DNA of 64,000 bases, from the NCBI RefSeq assembly GCF_900116225.1, contig NZ_FOZZ01000002.1, positions 124,001 to 188,000 on the forward strand, given 5' to 3'. A program made the translations under genes and the position numbers. This stretch comes from Sphingobacterium wenxiniae (lineage in GTDB: Bacteria; Bacteroidota; Bacteroidia; Sphingobacteriales; Sphingobacteriaceae). The notes below the pieces were generated by a model. The model ran no database searches. It was not told where the DNA came from and saw only the letters and a list, made by a program, of their open reading frames with translations. Each line of letters opens with the position of its first letter. The stretch's first letter is position 1. Positions 45,284 through 52,778 of the stretch are shown here, piece by piece.

Positions 45284-45844
45284 TTATAGTTTGTCAAAAC
45301 GTTTTGCGAAAGCGATGAAGCTGCTCAATGTATCCCGTAGAAACTTGCCTGTTTTCTCATCTGTGAGGTTGCCCTGCTCATCAAACAATTTTTGAACATT
45401 TGCGATGTAGACTTCGGGTTGTTGGAGTGTAGGCATGTTTAGGAACACCAGGGATTGGCGAAGGTGGTGGTTGGCGCCAAAGGCACTAAGATTACCAATA
45501 GAGGAGGAGACAACCCATGCAGGTTTGCCATCCCAGGCACTCTGTCCATAAGGACGGGAACCTACGTCGATGGCATTCTTCAATACACCGGGAACCGAGC
45601 GGTTATACTCTGGCGTGACGAAGATAATGGCATCCATGTTTTTTACCTTAGTACGAAAAGGGGAATACGATTGCGGTGTATTCCCCTCGTCATAATCTTG
45701 ATTGTACAGCGGAAGCTGCCCAATCTCGATGCATTCCAATTGATAGCCCTCCGGTGCATGTTGCATAAGGTAGTTGGCTATCTTTTTATTGAAGGATTCC
45801 TTGCGTAAGGATCCAACGATAATTCCTATTTTCTTGTTGCTCAT
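45284..45844 (-). CDS. NAD(P)H-dependent FMN reductase
   Basis: Flavodoxin-like reductase of 186 residues from the ATG at 45844 (MSNKKIGIIVGSLRKESFNKK); the longer frame adds a non-family N-terminus. The FMN phosphate loop is GSLRKESFN and the flavin-contacting loop VTPEYNRSVPGVLKNAIDVGSRPY. Such enzymes reduce quinones, azo dyes or free FMN. It is 11 bp upstream of the amidohydrolase-like gene and probably in the same transcript, but a functional tie is not obvious. Confidence 0.93.
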   Translation of the reverse strand: MSNKKIGIIVGSLRKESFNKKIANYLMQHAPEGYQLECIEIGQLPLYNQDYDEGNTPQSYSPFRTKVKNMDAIIFVTPEYNRSVPGVLKNAIDVGSRPYGQSAWDGKPAWVVSSSIGNLSAFGANHHLRQSLVFLNMPTLQQPEVYIANVQKLFDEQGNLTDEKTGKFLRDTLSSFIAFAKRFDKL

Positions 45845-45910
45845 GACCTGTTTTTCTTTTACAGGTATTAACAATTTTAAAGCGGATTGGTTTCGGAAAA
45901 AAGTACTTGA

Positions 45911-46219
45911 TTACTCTTCGGTGACTGTTTCTTCATCGGGTGTCAAGGCTTCCGAGGCAGTATCTACATCCTCTTGTTCTTCTTTTCTTTTTTCCACGGT
46001 AATCTTGCATTCCGTCAGTAAAGCTGCCAGTGCCCCGACAGCAGCGAAGACGGGTGCAAATACTACCCCGACGACACCAATGGTCACCGGAAAGCTCATG
46101 ATTTCTTTTCCCGATTTATCGGAAATGCTGATTTTGGTTACATTGCCTTCGGCAATAATTTCCTTGATTCTCTTTAACAGATTTTCGCCTGTCACAAAGA
46201 AGGTTTCTTTAATAGACAT
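45911..46219 (-). CDS. DUF4342 domain protein
   Basis: 102 residues. A soluble front (IKETFFVTGENLLKRIKEIIAEGNVTKISISDKSGKEIMSFPVTIGVVGVV in pieces) leads into a glycine/alanine-rich hydrophobic stretch (about 48-70) and an acidic tail (EEQEDVDTASEALTPDEETVTEE). This is the DUF4342 pattern: KISISDKSGKE.l.iPvt.Gv.g. The function is unknown. The gap to the FMN reductase gene is 66 bp and to the DUF4407 gene 65 bp. Confidence 0.82.
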   Translation of the reverse strand: MSIKETFFVTGENLLKRIKEIIAEGNVTKISISDKSGKEIMSFPVTIGVVGVVFAPVFAAVGALAALLTECKITVEKRKEEQEDVDTASEALTPDEETVTEE

Positions 46220-46284
46220 AGTGTTTGATATTTATGAGTTATACAATAAAATTTGATTTTTGTTATCGCGGACAACCAACGGTA

Positions 46285-47235
46285 TTAAGCCTGTAGCTTT
46301 TCCAACATCTGCACGCGTACTGCTGTTTGGTGTTTAATTAATTTGTCGTAATCTGATTCCTTATCGGTTAGCTTCATGACCAGGACAAATAGTTCTATCG
46401 CCAGAAAGAATAACATAAACAATAGGTACACAAATATGCCGATGTTTGAAGAGGTGACTACATCGTGCAGTAGCGTAAGCTCATCCAGAAAGCCGGTTGA
46501 GGCTTTCAGCTCCTGCTCTTTACGTTCTTTAATCGTCATAATAGACTGTGCTAATTCAAACCGTTTTTGCTGCAAGGTCTCAATTTGCTTATGGAGCTGT
46601 TCCAATTCCATTTTCTTTGGGTTTTCCATGACCGAACGGTTCGTGGATTGGGTGCTGTTGATGGGTTTCCCTTCTTTATCCTTGGTTACACTACTGTTTG
46701 TATAGGTCGTAATAATGACAGGGTTTTTCTTGAGATCTGCACTGACGGCCTCGTATTTTTGATTTGCACCGGCAAGCATGCTATCTAAACCCAACAGCTG
46801 TTTCTCTATATCGGCTTCGGACTGTTGTACAGCAAGTTTCACCCGCTCATCCATCACTTGTGCTTTGCGCAGTTCGATATCGTCTTTGAAAGTAATCTGA
46901 TCCATAATAAAAGCACCTAAGATGGACATTACCAAAGCCAAAAGCACCCGAAAGCTTGTAGACCAAACGCTTACTTTTGTCGAAAGAATAATGATACGTT
47001 CAATCTGTACAATGACAAAGCCCATAACCAGCCCACCGATGATTCCACCCCAGATTTCGAAATGCAGATAGCGGGTAGCAAAGCTATAACCTATGAAAAA
47101 CCAGACCAGTACAATCAATAGCATGGCCGAAGTATATTTTTTGACATTTTTAGCCGATTGCTCGCTGGAGTTTTTAACTAATTTATAGTTGAACCCTGTA
47201 AGGAAACAACCGAATTTTAACCACCAATCTTTCAT
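46285..47235 (-). CDS. DUF4407 membrane protein
   Basis: 316 residues. Three hydrophobic segments near the front (about 36-52, 60-78, 91-110), then a long coiled-coil loop (about 115-255, with LGLDSMLAGANQKYEAVSADLKKNP and EQLHKQIETLQQKRFELAQS) and a fourth segment (about 262-285). The topology puts the coiled coil outside the membrane if segments alternate. DUF4407 has no established function. It starts 2 bp after the stop of the 176-aa upstream gene, indicating coupled translation. Confidence 0.85.
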   Translation of the reverse strand: MKDWWLKFGCFLTGFNYKLVKNSSEQSAKNVKKYTSAMLLIVLVWFFIGYSFATRYLHFEIWGGIIGGLVMGFVIVQIERIIILSTKVSVWSTSFRVLLALVMSILGAFIMDQITFKDDIELRKAQVMDERVKLAVQQSEADIEKQLLGLDSMLAGANQKYEAVSADLKKNPVIITTYTNSSVTKDKEGKPINSTQSTNRSVMENPKKMELEQLHKQIETLQQKRFELAQSIMTIKERKEQELKASTGFLDELTLLHDVVTSSNIGIFVYLLFMLFFLAIELFVLVMKLTDKESDYDKLIKHQTAVRVQMLEKLQA

Positions 47236-47237
47236 TT

Positions 47238-47768
47238 TTAATAATTTTTACGGAGTAAATGTGCTTGCGTAATGGAAGCCAAACCTTTCATAAATCCACG
47301 CTTATAGGCTAATATTGCACGTTCGCAAAGGCCGGTATCCTGTTGTAAGCTCTGCTCGAATTCCTGTACCTTTTCCATCTGTGCTAATAAATCGGTCTGT
47401 TTGATTCTAAGCTCGTCCACCAAGTCAATCAATCCAGCCCGGCTACGCGAGTGGATGTGAAATTCCATGTCTTTCATCAGTGAGTCCTGGTAGGTCTTGA
47501 CCTGATGGATAAGGATCTCCAGATCGTACTTTATCAGACGGGTATTGTCGTTTCTATAGCCTTCATCGGGACTAATCAGCGCATCGTTATAGCCTTTAGC
47601 CTCAAAATCCTGCTGTAAATAGCTATATATCTGAAACAATCCCTGATTGTCATGAACGGAAGCGCCATTGAGCCTAACATAAGCGTTGTTCTCGGTTGCA
47701 GACATTTGTATCGGTTGAGGTGGGACATCACCTGTTTTGCGTTTATTGAATATTGTAAACCATCCCAT
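47238..47768 (-). CDS. Hypothetical protein coupled to DUF4407, 176 aa
   Basis: No family recognised. Residues 1-40 are polar and low-complexity (MGWFTIFNKRKTGDVPPQP). The rest is helical and charged, with EILIHQVKTYQDSLMKDMEFHIHSRSRAGLIDLVDELR and QMEKVQEFEQSLQQDTG suggesting coiled coils. There is no signal or membrane segment, so it may be a cytoplasmic partner of the DUF4407 membrane protein. It is first in the seven-gene minus-strand run. A palindromic element lies about 30 bp upstream and direct repeats beyond it. Confidence 0.7.
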   Translation of the reverse strand: MGWFTIFNKRKTGDVPPQPIQMSATENNAYVRLNGASVHDNQGLFQIYSYLQQDFEAKGYNDALISPDEGYRNDNTRLIKYDLEILIHQVKTYQDSLMKDMEFHIHSRSRAGLIDLVDELRIKQTDLLAQMEKVQEFEQSLQQDTGLCERAILAYKRGFMKGLASITQAHLLRKNY

Positions 47769-47796
47769 TGTGTTGTTTGTTTAATTTCTCTACAGT

Positions 47797-47925
47797 GAAT
47801 GACAAAAAATAATGTCATCGTCATTGTGAGGTAACGAAGCAATCTGATGACATAAAAAACACAGATTGCTTCGTCATGCTTCCTCGCAATGACGCGTTTT
47901 TTATGATTTGTTCTGTTCTGTCATG
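47797..47925. repeat. Palindromic element, family 1, copy B
   Basis: Core only: CGTCATTGTGAGGTAACGAAGCAATCTG at 47819 (written in halves CGTCATTGTGAGG and GAAGCAATCTG) is mirrored by CAGATTGCTTCGTCATGCTTCCTCGCAATGACG (halves CAGATTGCTTCG and CCTCGCAATGACG). The GTCCGAAAA ends of copies A and C are not recognisable here; TGACA/TGTCA remain. Unlike the others it lies between divergent genes. Confidence 0.82.
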
Positions 47926-48098
47926 TACTAAATAATTTCTTCAAAGAAAGCGGGTTATAAACAAGAAAGACCATGTATTTAGGTAAATGAAAGCGGATTT
48001 TAGGTGAAAGGCGGAATTTAATCGGTGAAAAAAATCAGAGATTCTGTAACAAACTGCAAATTCGTACGACATATACTGAAAAATAAATATCACAACCA
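47926..48098. promoter_or_regulatory. Divergent regulatory region with three direct repeats at 21-bp spacing
   Basis: AGGTAAAT starts at 47981, AGGTGAAA at 48002 and CGGTGAAA at 48023, each exactly 21 bp apart. The same GGTAAAT/GGTGAAA pair is found at 36749/36770. On the minus strand a 7/8 -7 box TTTCTTTG (47949-47942) lies 32 bp beyond the first repeat. No good TAnnTTTG box is seen toward the ABC gene. The spacing of two helical turns fits a dimeric regulator. Confidence 0.55.
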
Positions 48099-48986
48099 AT
48101 GAGTCTACAAATTACTGAATTGACAAAAACGTATAAAAATGGCGTCAAGGCATTAGATGGCGTGAATCTTGAAATTGGAAAAGGTATGTTTGGCTTACTG
48201 GGACCGAATGGCGCCGGAAAATCCTCACTGATGCGTACTATTGCCACTTTACAAAATCCTGATACAGGAAGCATTAACTTTAGAGGTATTGATGTATTGG
48301 CCGATAAAATGGCTCTGCGCAAGGTTTTGGGCTATCTACCACAAGAGTTTGGTGTTTACCCCAATATATCAGCTGAAGAATTGCTTCATTATTTTGCACA
48401 ATTAAAAGGGATATCCAATACCAGAGAACGCAAAAGCATTATTCAGGAAGTGTTGGAAATAACCAATCTATATGATGTGCGGGATAAAAGCGTAAGCGGC
48501 TATTCGGGGGGTATGAAACAACGCTTTGGTATTGCCCAATTATTGCTTAATAAGCCGCAACTGATTATTGTTGACGAACCAACGGCTGGTCTTGATCCTG
48601 CGGAAAGACAGCGTTTTCTGAACGTGTTGCGTGAAATCGGTACGGACAATACGGTTATTTTCTCTACCCACATCGTCGATGATGTACGTGAGCTTTGCCA
48701 TGAACTGGCGATTATGAATGGTGGAAAAGTATTGTACCGCGGCACCGCTATAGAGGGTGAGAAGATGCTGGAAGGCAAGATATGGAGGAAAGTCATCCAA
48801 CGTGCTGATTTTGATGGAGAACAAGCCAAATACAACGTGATTTCGTCCAACTATAATGCCGATAATTCCTTGAATATCCGTGTTTACAGCGCGGAAATGC
48901 CAGATAGTAGCTTTATGCCTGCGCAGCCGATGTTGGAGGATGTATATTTCGTAAATCTAAAGAAGGAGCAGGGCCAACATGTTTAG
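48099..48986 (+). CDS. ABC transporter ATP-binding protein
   Basis: ATPase of 295 residues driving the fused permease downstream. Walker A is GLLGPNGAGKSSLMR (about 35-48), the signature is SGYSGGMKQRFGIAQ, Walker B is LIIVDEPTAGLDP, and the H-loop is FSTHIVDD. The ~80-residue C-terminal extension after the core is common in ABC-2-type exporters. It overlaps the permease gene by 8 bp. Direct repeats end 69 bp upstream. Confidence 0.95.
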   Translation: MSLQITELTKTYKNGVKALDGVNLEIGKGMFGLLGPNGAGKSSLMRTIATLQNPDTGSINFRGIDVLADKMALRKVLGYLPQEFGVYPNISAEELLHYFAQLKGISNTRERKSIIQEVLEITNLYDVRDKSVSGYSGGMKQRFGIAQLLLNKPQLIIVDEPTAGLDPAERQRFLNVLREIGTDNTVIFSTHIVDDVRELCHELAIMNGGKVLYRGTAIEGEKMLEGKIWRKVIQRADFDGEQAKYNVISSNYNADNSLNIRVYSAEMPDSSFMPAQPMLEDVYFVNLKKEQGQHV

Positions 48987-51900
48987 TCAGATTTTTCTTT
49001 TTGAGATAAAACGCTGGGTTAAGAATCCCGCTTTTTATATCTATGCTGCGGTGTTTTTTGGTTTTGCTATCCTCGTCATGGGAACGAATATCGGGCTGTT
49101 TGACAATGTAACTGTCACGGCATCCGATCCAGTGTACGCCAATTCACCTTTGAAAGTGAGCGGCATGTTGAATGCCTTGTCCATTTTTGTGTATTTCCTT
49201 TTGCCGACCATTGTTGGTGGAGCTATTTATCGGGATTATAAATATAATGTGCATCAGGTCCTTTATTCGTATTCCGTGGATAAGACATCTTATCTTTCTG
49301 CAAAATTCTTAAGTGGATTGGTGGTCACGGTAGCCATTGTCATGGCAACGACGTTGGGCTTTTTTGCCGTACAGCTGTTCCCCAATGTGAATAAAGAGCT
49401 GTTGGGACCTAATCACCTCTGGTCTTATATGCAGGCGTATGTCTATTTGATTATCCCGAATCTGTTGCTATTTGGTGCTATTGTATTCGCTTTGGTGACT
49501 TTCACACGGAATATTTATATCGGATTTATTTTTATCATTTTCCTGTTCGTACTTGATGCATTTTTGGCAGGGGTGCGGAACAATATGGATAATGAATATC
49601 TGGCGGCGCTTATTGACCCTTTTGGGTTTGAAGCCTTGCATTATGAAACGAAATATTGGACCGTCGAAGAACAAAACTTTCTGAATATTCCATTTTCAGG
49701 GGCTGTGCTCTATAATCGGTTGATTTGGTCTTCGCTGGGGATTTTGGTGCTATTTTCTGTTTATGCGACTTTTGATTTTTCTTATGCTGGCTTCCAATGG
49801 CGCAATAAAAAGAAAGGGAAACGTATCACAAAGGACAATTTCGGGAGTATTATTACCATCAATCTGCCGAAAGTCACGTTGGATTATTCCTTCCTAACGC
49901 GTTTGCGTACAGCTTGGAATCTTTCCAATGGTGATTTCAAATTCGTTGTACGCAACTGGATATTCATTATCATGATGATCTTTGCGGTGTTGATGGTTGT
50001 GGTCGTTACGTCGATTTCGGGAGAGATCTACGGGACGGAAACTTATCCTGTGACCTGGCAGATACTCAGCACTATGGGCGGGATTTATGGATTTTTCCTG
50101 ACGATGATTATCTATCTGTTTTCAGGCATGTTGGTGCAACGTTCGTCTACCGCTCGCATGAACCTATTGGTCGACGCAACGGCGACACCAAATTGGGTGT
50201 TGTTGCTGTCCAAGGTAATTGCGTTAATCAAGGTAGCGATACTGGTGTTAGGTATCAGTATGCTCACTGGTATTGGCTATCAGCTTGCACGTGGTTTCTT
50301 TCAGATAGAGATCGGGCATTATGCTTATGAGCTGTTTGTATTGGATTTGCTGAAATATCTGGTTATTATTCTTTTTGCCTTTTTTGTCCATGCGTTCTTC
50401 AAGAATTATTATGTAGGCTTTTTTGTTTGTTTGCTTGTGATGATGGGCATTCCGATGTTGTCGCGCATTGGTATAGAGCAAAGTATCTTTAAGTTCAATC
50501 AAGGTCCCGCTTATACCTATTCGGATATGAATGGTTACGGAGCTGTACGTCATTACATTTGGTACAAAGTTTACTGGTTGTTGTTTGCAGGTGTATTGTT
50601 CGGCATGACATTGTTATTCTGGCGGAGGGGTATTATCTCGAATGTTCGTGACCGGTTAGCGGTAGCAAAAGCGAGGTTTAGACCTGCAATCTGGATTCCT
50701 GTGTTGGGGTTAAGTATCGCTTTTGTGGGATTGGGATATGCCATATATTACCAAAATAACGTGGCAGAAGATTATGTTTCAAACAAGATATATGAAAAAC
50801 AGCAAATTGATTATGAAAAGAAATACAAACGTTATCAACACTATGTACAACCCCGTATTGTAGATGTGAAAGTTGATATGGCGATTTTTCCGAAAGAGCG
50901 GGATTTCGTTGCCAAAGTGGACTATGTACTGAAGAATAAATCGAAGGTAGCCATTGATACGATTTTGGTTAACTATCACGACGAAGTGGATTCAATTTAT
51001 ATAGCCAATGCTAAACTTGTACAAAGAGATAGTGTGGCTGGTTTCAATATTTATGGACTTGAAAGGCCATTACAGCCAGGTGACAGTTTGCAGATGTTCT
51101 CCCAGGTGAAAAACAAACCGAATAGTTTTCTGAAAGATCGCTCGCCTGTATTAGCGAACGGAACATTTATGAATAACCGTTATTTCCCGGGTATCGGCTA
51201 TGAGCAAAGTCTGGAGCAGATGGATAACGACATACGGAAGAAATATGGCTTGCCGGAACGTGATCGTATGGCAGAGCCAACGGATACTACTGCTTTGCAA
51301 AATACGTATATTGCTGATGATGCAGACTGGATACGCTTTGAAGCAACGGTGAGCACATCTTCGGATCAGGTTGCTATAGCACCCGGCTATCTGCAAAAGG
51401 AATGGGAAGAAGATGGCCGTCGGTACTTCCATTATAAGATGGATCAGAAAATGCTGAATTTCTACGCGTTTATGTCTGCACGATATGAAGTGAAGAGAGA
51501 AGAGTGGAATGGTATCAATCTGGAAATTTATTATCATGAGGGACATGAATATAATCTGGACAGGATGATGTTGGCCATGAAAAATTCTTTGGCTTACTAT
51601 GGAGAAGCATTCAGTCCTTATCAGTTTAGCCAGATGCGTATCATCGAGTTCCCAAAAACACATGGTACTTTTGCCCAAGCTTTTGCCAATACGGTGCCTT
51701 TCTCTGAGGGAATTGGTTTTATTGCGAAGGTGGATGACGATAATCCTGACGCGGTAGACTATGCTTATTCCGTGATTTCACATGAACTGGCGCATCAATG
51801 GTGGGCACATCAGGTTATTGGTGCAAATGTAAAAGGAGCAACGGTGATGTCTGAATCGTTATCGGAATACAGCTCATTAAAAGTGTTGGAAAAACGTTAT

Positions 51901-52620
51901 GGCGCATCGCAAATGCGGAAATTCTTAAAAGAATCCTTGGATAACTATCTCAAAGGCAGAGCGGCAGAGAAATTGAAGGAAAACCCATTGGTATTGAACG
52001 AAAACCAGCAATATATCCATTATAACAAAGGGGCTGTGGTCATGTATGCAATGAGTGATTTTCTGGGTGAACAACGATTTAACGATTTTCTAAAAGCCTA
52101 CGTGTCCAAAGTGGCATTTCAGGAAGCACCGTATACCACTTCTTTGGAATTTGTGGCGATGCTGAAGGAGCATACTCCGGACTCTTTGCAATATACGATT
52201 AAGGATATGTTCGAGACCATTACGGTGTATGATAATGATATTCAAAAAGCTTCTTATAAAAAACTGGCGGATGGAAAATATCAGGTTGATATCGAGTTCA
52301 AAGTCGCGAAATATCGTACGGATGAAAAAGGGAAACGTTTGTACGAAGATGTGAAAGGGCAGGCCTTGAAAACAGCAATCAATAAAAAAGAAGTACAGTC
52401 ATTGCCTTTACAGGATTATATCGAAATTGGTGTGTTTGGAAAGAAAAAAGGAGAGGGAAAAGAGGAGAAGGAACAGCCTATTTATCTGGCAAAACATAAA
52501 ATTGATAAGATAGCGAATAAAGTGGTGCTTATCGTGTCGGAAGAACCTGTTGAAGTAGGGGTAGACCCGTACAATAAACTTATCGATACCAACTCCGGAG
52601 ACAACCGGAAAACTTTGTAA
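48979..52620 (+). CDS. ABC-2-type permease fused to an M1-like metallopeptidase
   Basis: 1213 residues in two parts. Residues ~1-590 hold about twelve hydrophobic segments in two ABC-2-like halves (GGAIYRDYKYNVHQVLYSYSV; SGMLVQRSSTARMNLLVDATATPNW). Residues ~650-1190 form an M1-type region after a long periplasmic linker. The zinc motif is H935-ELA-H939 with E959 in VMSESLSEY, spaced 19 residues instead of the usual 18. The GxMEN exopeptidase loop is not seen; the place reads GTFAQAFANTVPFSEG. The protein probably exports a substrate and cleaves something outside. Databases call such fusions ABC transporter permease/M1 aminopeptidase; substrate unknown. Confidence 0.9.
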   Translation: MFSQIFLFEIKRWVKNPAFYIYAAVFFGFAILVMGTNIGLFDNVTVTASDPVYANSPLKVSGMLNALSIFVYFLLPTIVGGAIYRDYKYNVHQVLYSYSVDKTSYLSAKFLSGLVVTVAIVMATTLGFFAVQLFPNVNKELLGPNHLWSYMQAYVYLIIPNLLLFGAIVFALVTFTRNIYIGFIFIIFLFVLDAFLAGVRNNMDNEYLAALIDPFGFEALHYETKYWTVEEQNFLNIPFSGAVLYNRLIWSSLGILVLFSVYATFDFSYAGFQWRNKKKGKRITKDNFGSIITINLPKVTLDYSFLTRLRTAWNLSNGDFKFVVRNWIFIIMMIFAVLMVVVVTSISGEIYGTETYPVTWQILSTMGGIYGFFLTMIIYLFSGMLVQRSSTARMNLLVDATATPNWVLLLSKVIALIKVAILVLGISMLTGIGYQLARGFFQIEIGHYAYELFVLDLLKYLVIILFAFFVHAFFKNYYVGFFVCLLVMMGIPMLSRIGIEQSIFKFNQGPAYTYSDMNGYGAVRHYIWYKVYWLLFAGVLFGMTLLFWRRGIISNVRDRLAVAKARFRPAIWIPVLGLSIAFVGLGYAIYYQNNVAEDYVSNKIYEKQQIDYEKKYKRYQHYVQPRIVDVKVDMAIFPKERDFVAKVDYVLKNKSKVAIDTILVNYHDEVDSIYIANAKLVQRDSVAGFNIYGLERPLQPGDSLQMFSQVKNKPNSFLKDRSPVLANGTFMNNRYFPGIGYEQSLEQMDNDIRKKYGLPERDRMAEPTDTTALQNTYIADDADWIRFEATVSTSSDQVAIAPGYLQKEWEEDGRRYFHYKMDQKMLNFYAFMSARYEVKREEWNGINLEIYYHEGHEYNLDRMMLAMKNSLAYYGEAFSPYQFSQMRIIEFPKTHGTFAQAFANTVPFSEGIGFIAKVDDDNPDAVDYAYSVISHELAHQWWAHQVIGANVKGATVMSESLSEYSSLKVLEKRYGASQMRKFLKESLDNYLKGRAAEKLKENPLVLNENQQYIHYNKGAVVMYAMSDFLGEQRFNDFLKAYVSKVAFQEAPYTTSLEFVAMLKEHTPDSLQYTIKDMFETITVYDNDIQKASYKKLADGKYQVDIEFKVAKYRTDEKGKRLYEDVKGQALKTAINKKEVQSLPLQDYIEIGVFGKKKGEGKEEKEQPIYLAKHKIDKIANKVVLIVSEEPVEVGVDPYNKLIDTNSGDNRKTL

Positions 52621-52778
52621 AGGAATAAGGGTGTCCGAAAAACCCGCCGTCACCGTCATTGCGAGGTAACGAAGCAATCTGGTGACGGCAAAACGTAGAT
52701 TGCTTCCTCGCTATCGCTCCTCGCAATGACGCGTTTTTTTAATGGTTAATAATCTTTTCGGACACCATCTTATTCCTT
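52620..52778. repeat. Palindromic element, family 1, copy C
   Basis: The element fills the whole gap between two convergent genes, from the last base of one stop codon to that of the other. AAGGAATAAG-GGTGTCCGAAAA (52620-52641) and its mirror (52755-52778) differ only by a 2-nt AT insertion. Inside are CGTCATTGCGAGG...GAAGCAATCTGG and GATTGCTTC...CCTCGCAATGACG. It must serve as the terminator for both genes. Confidence 0.92.
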
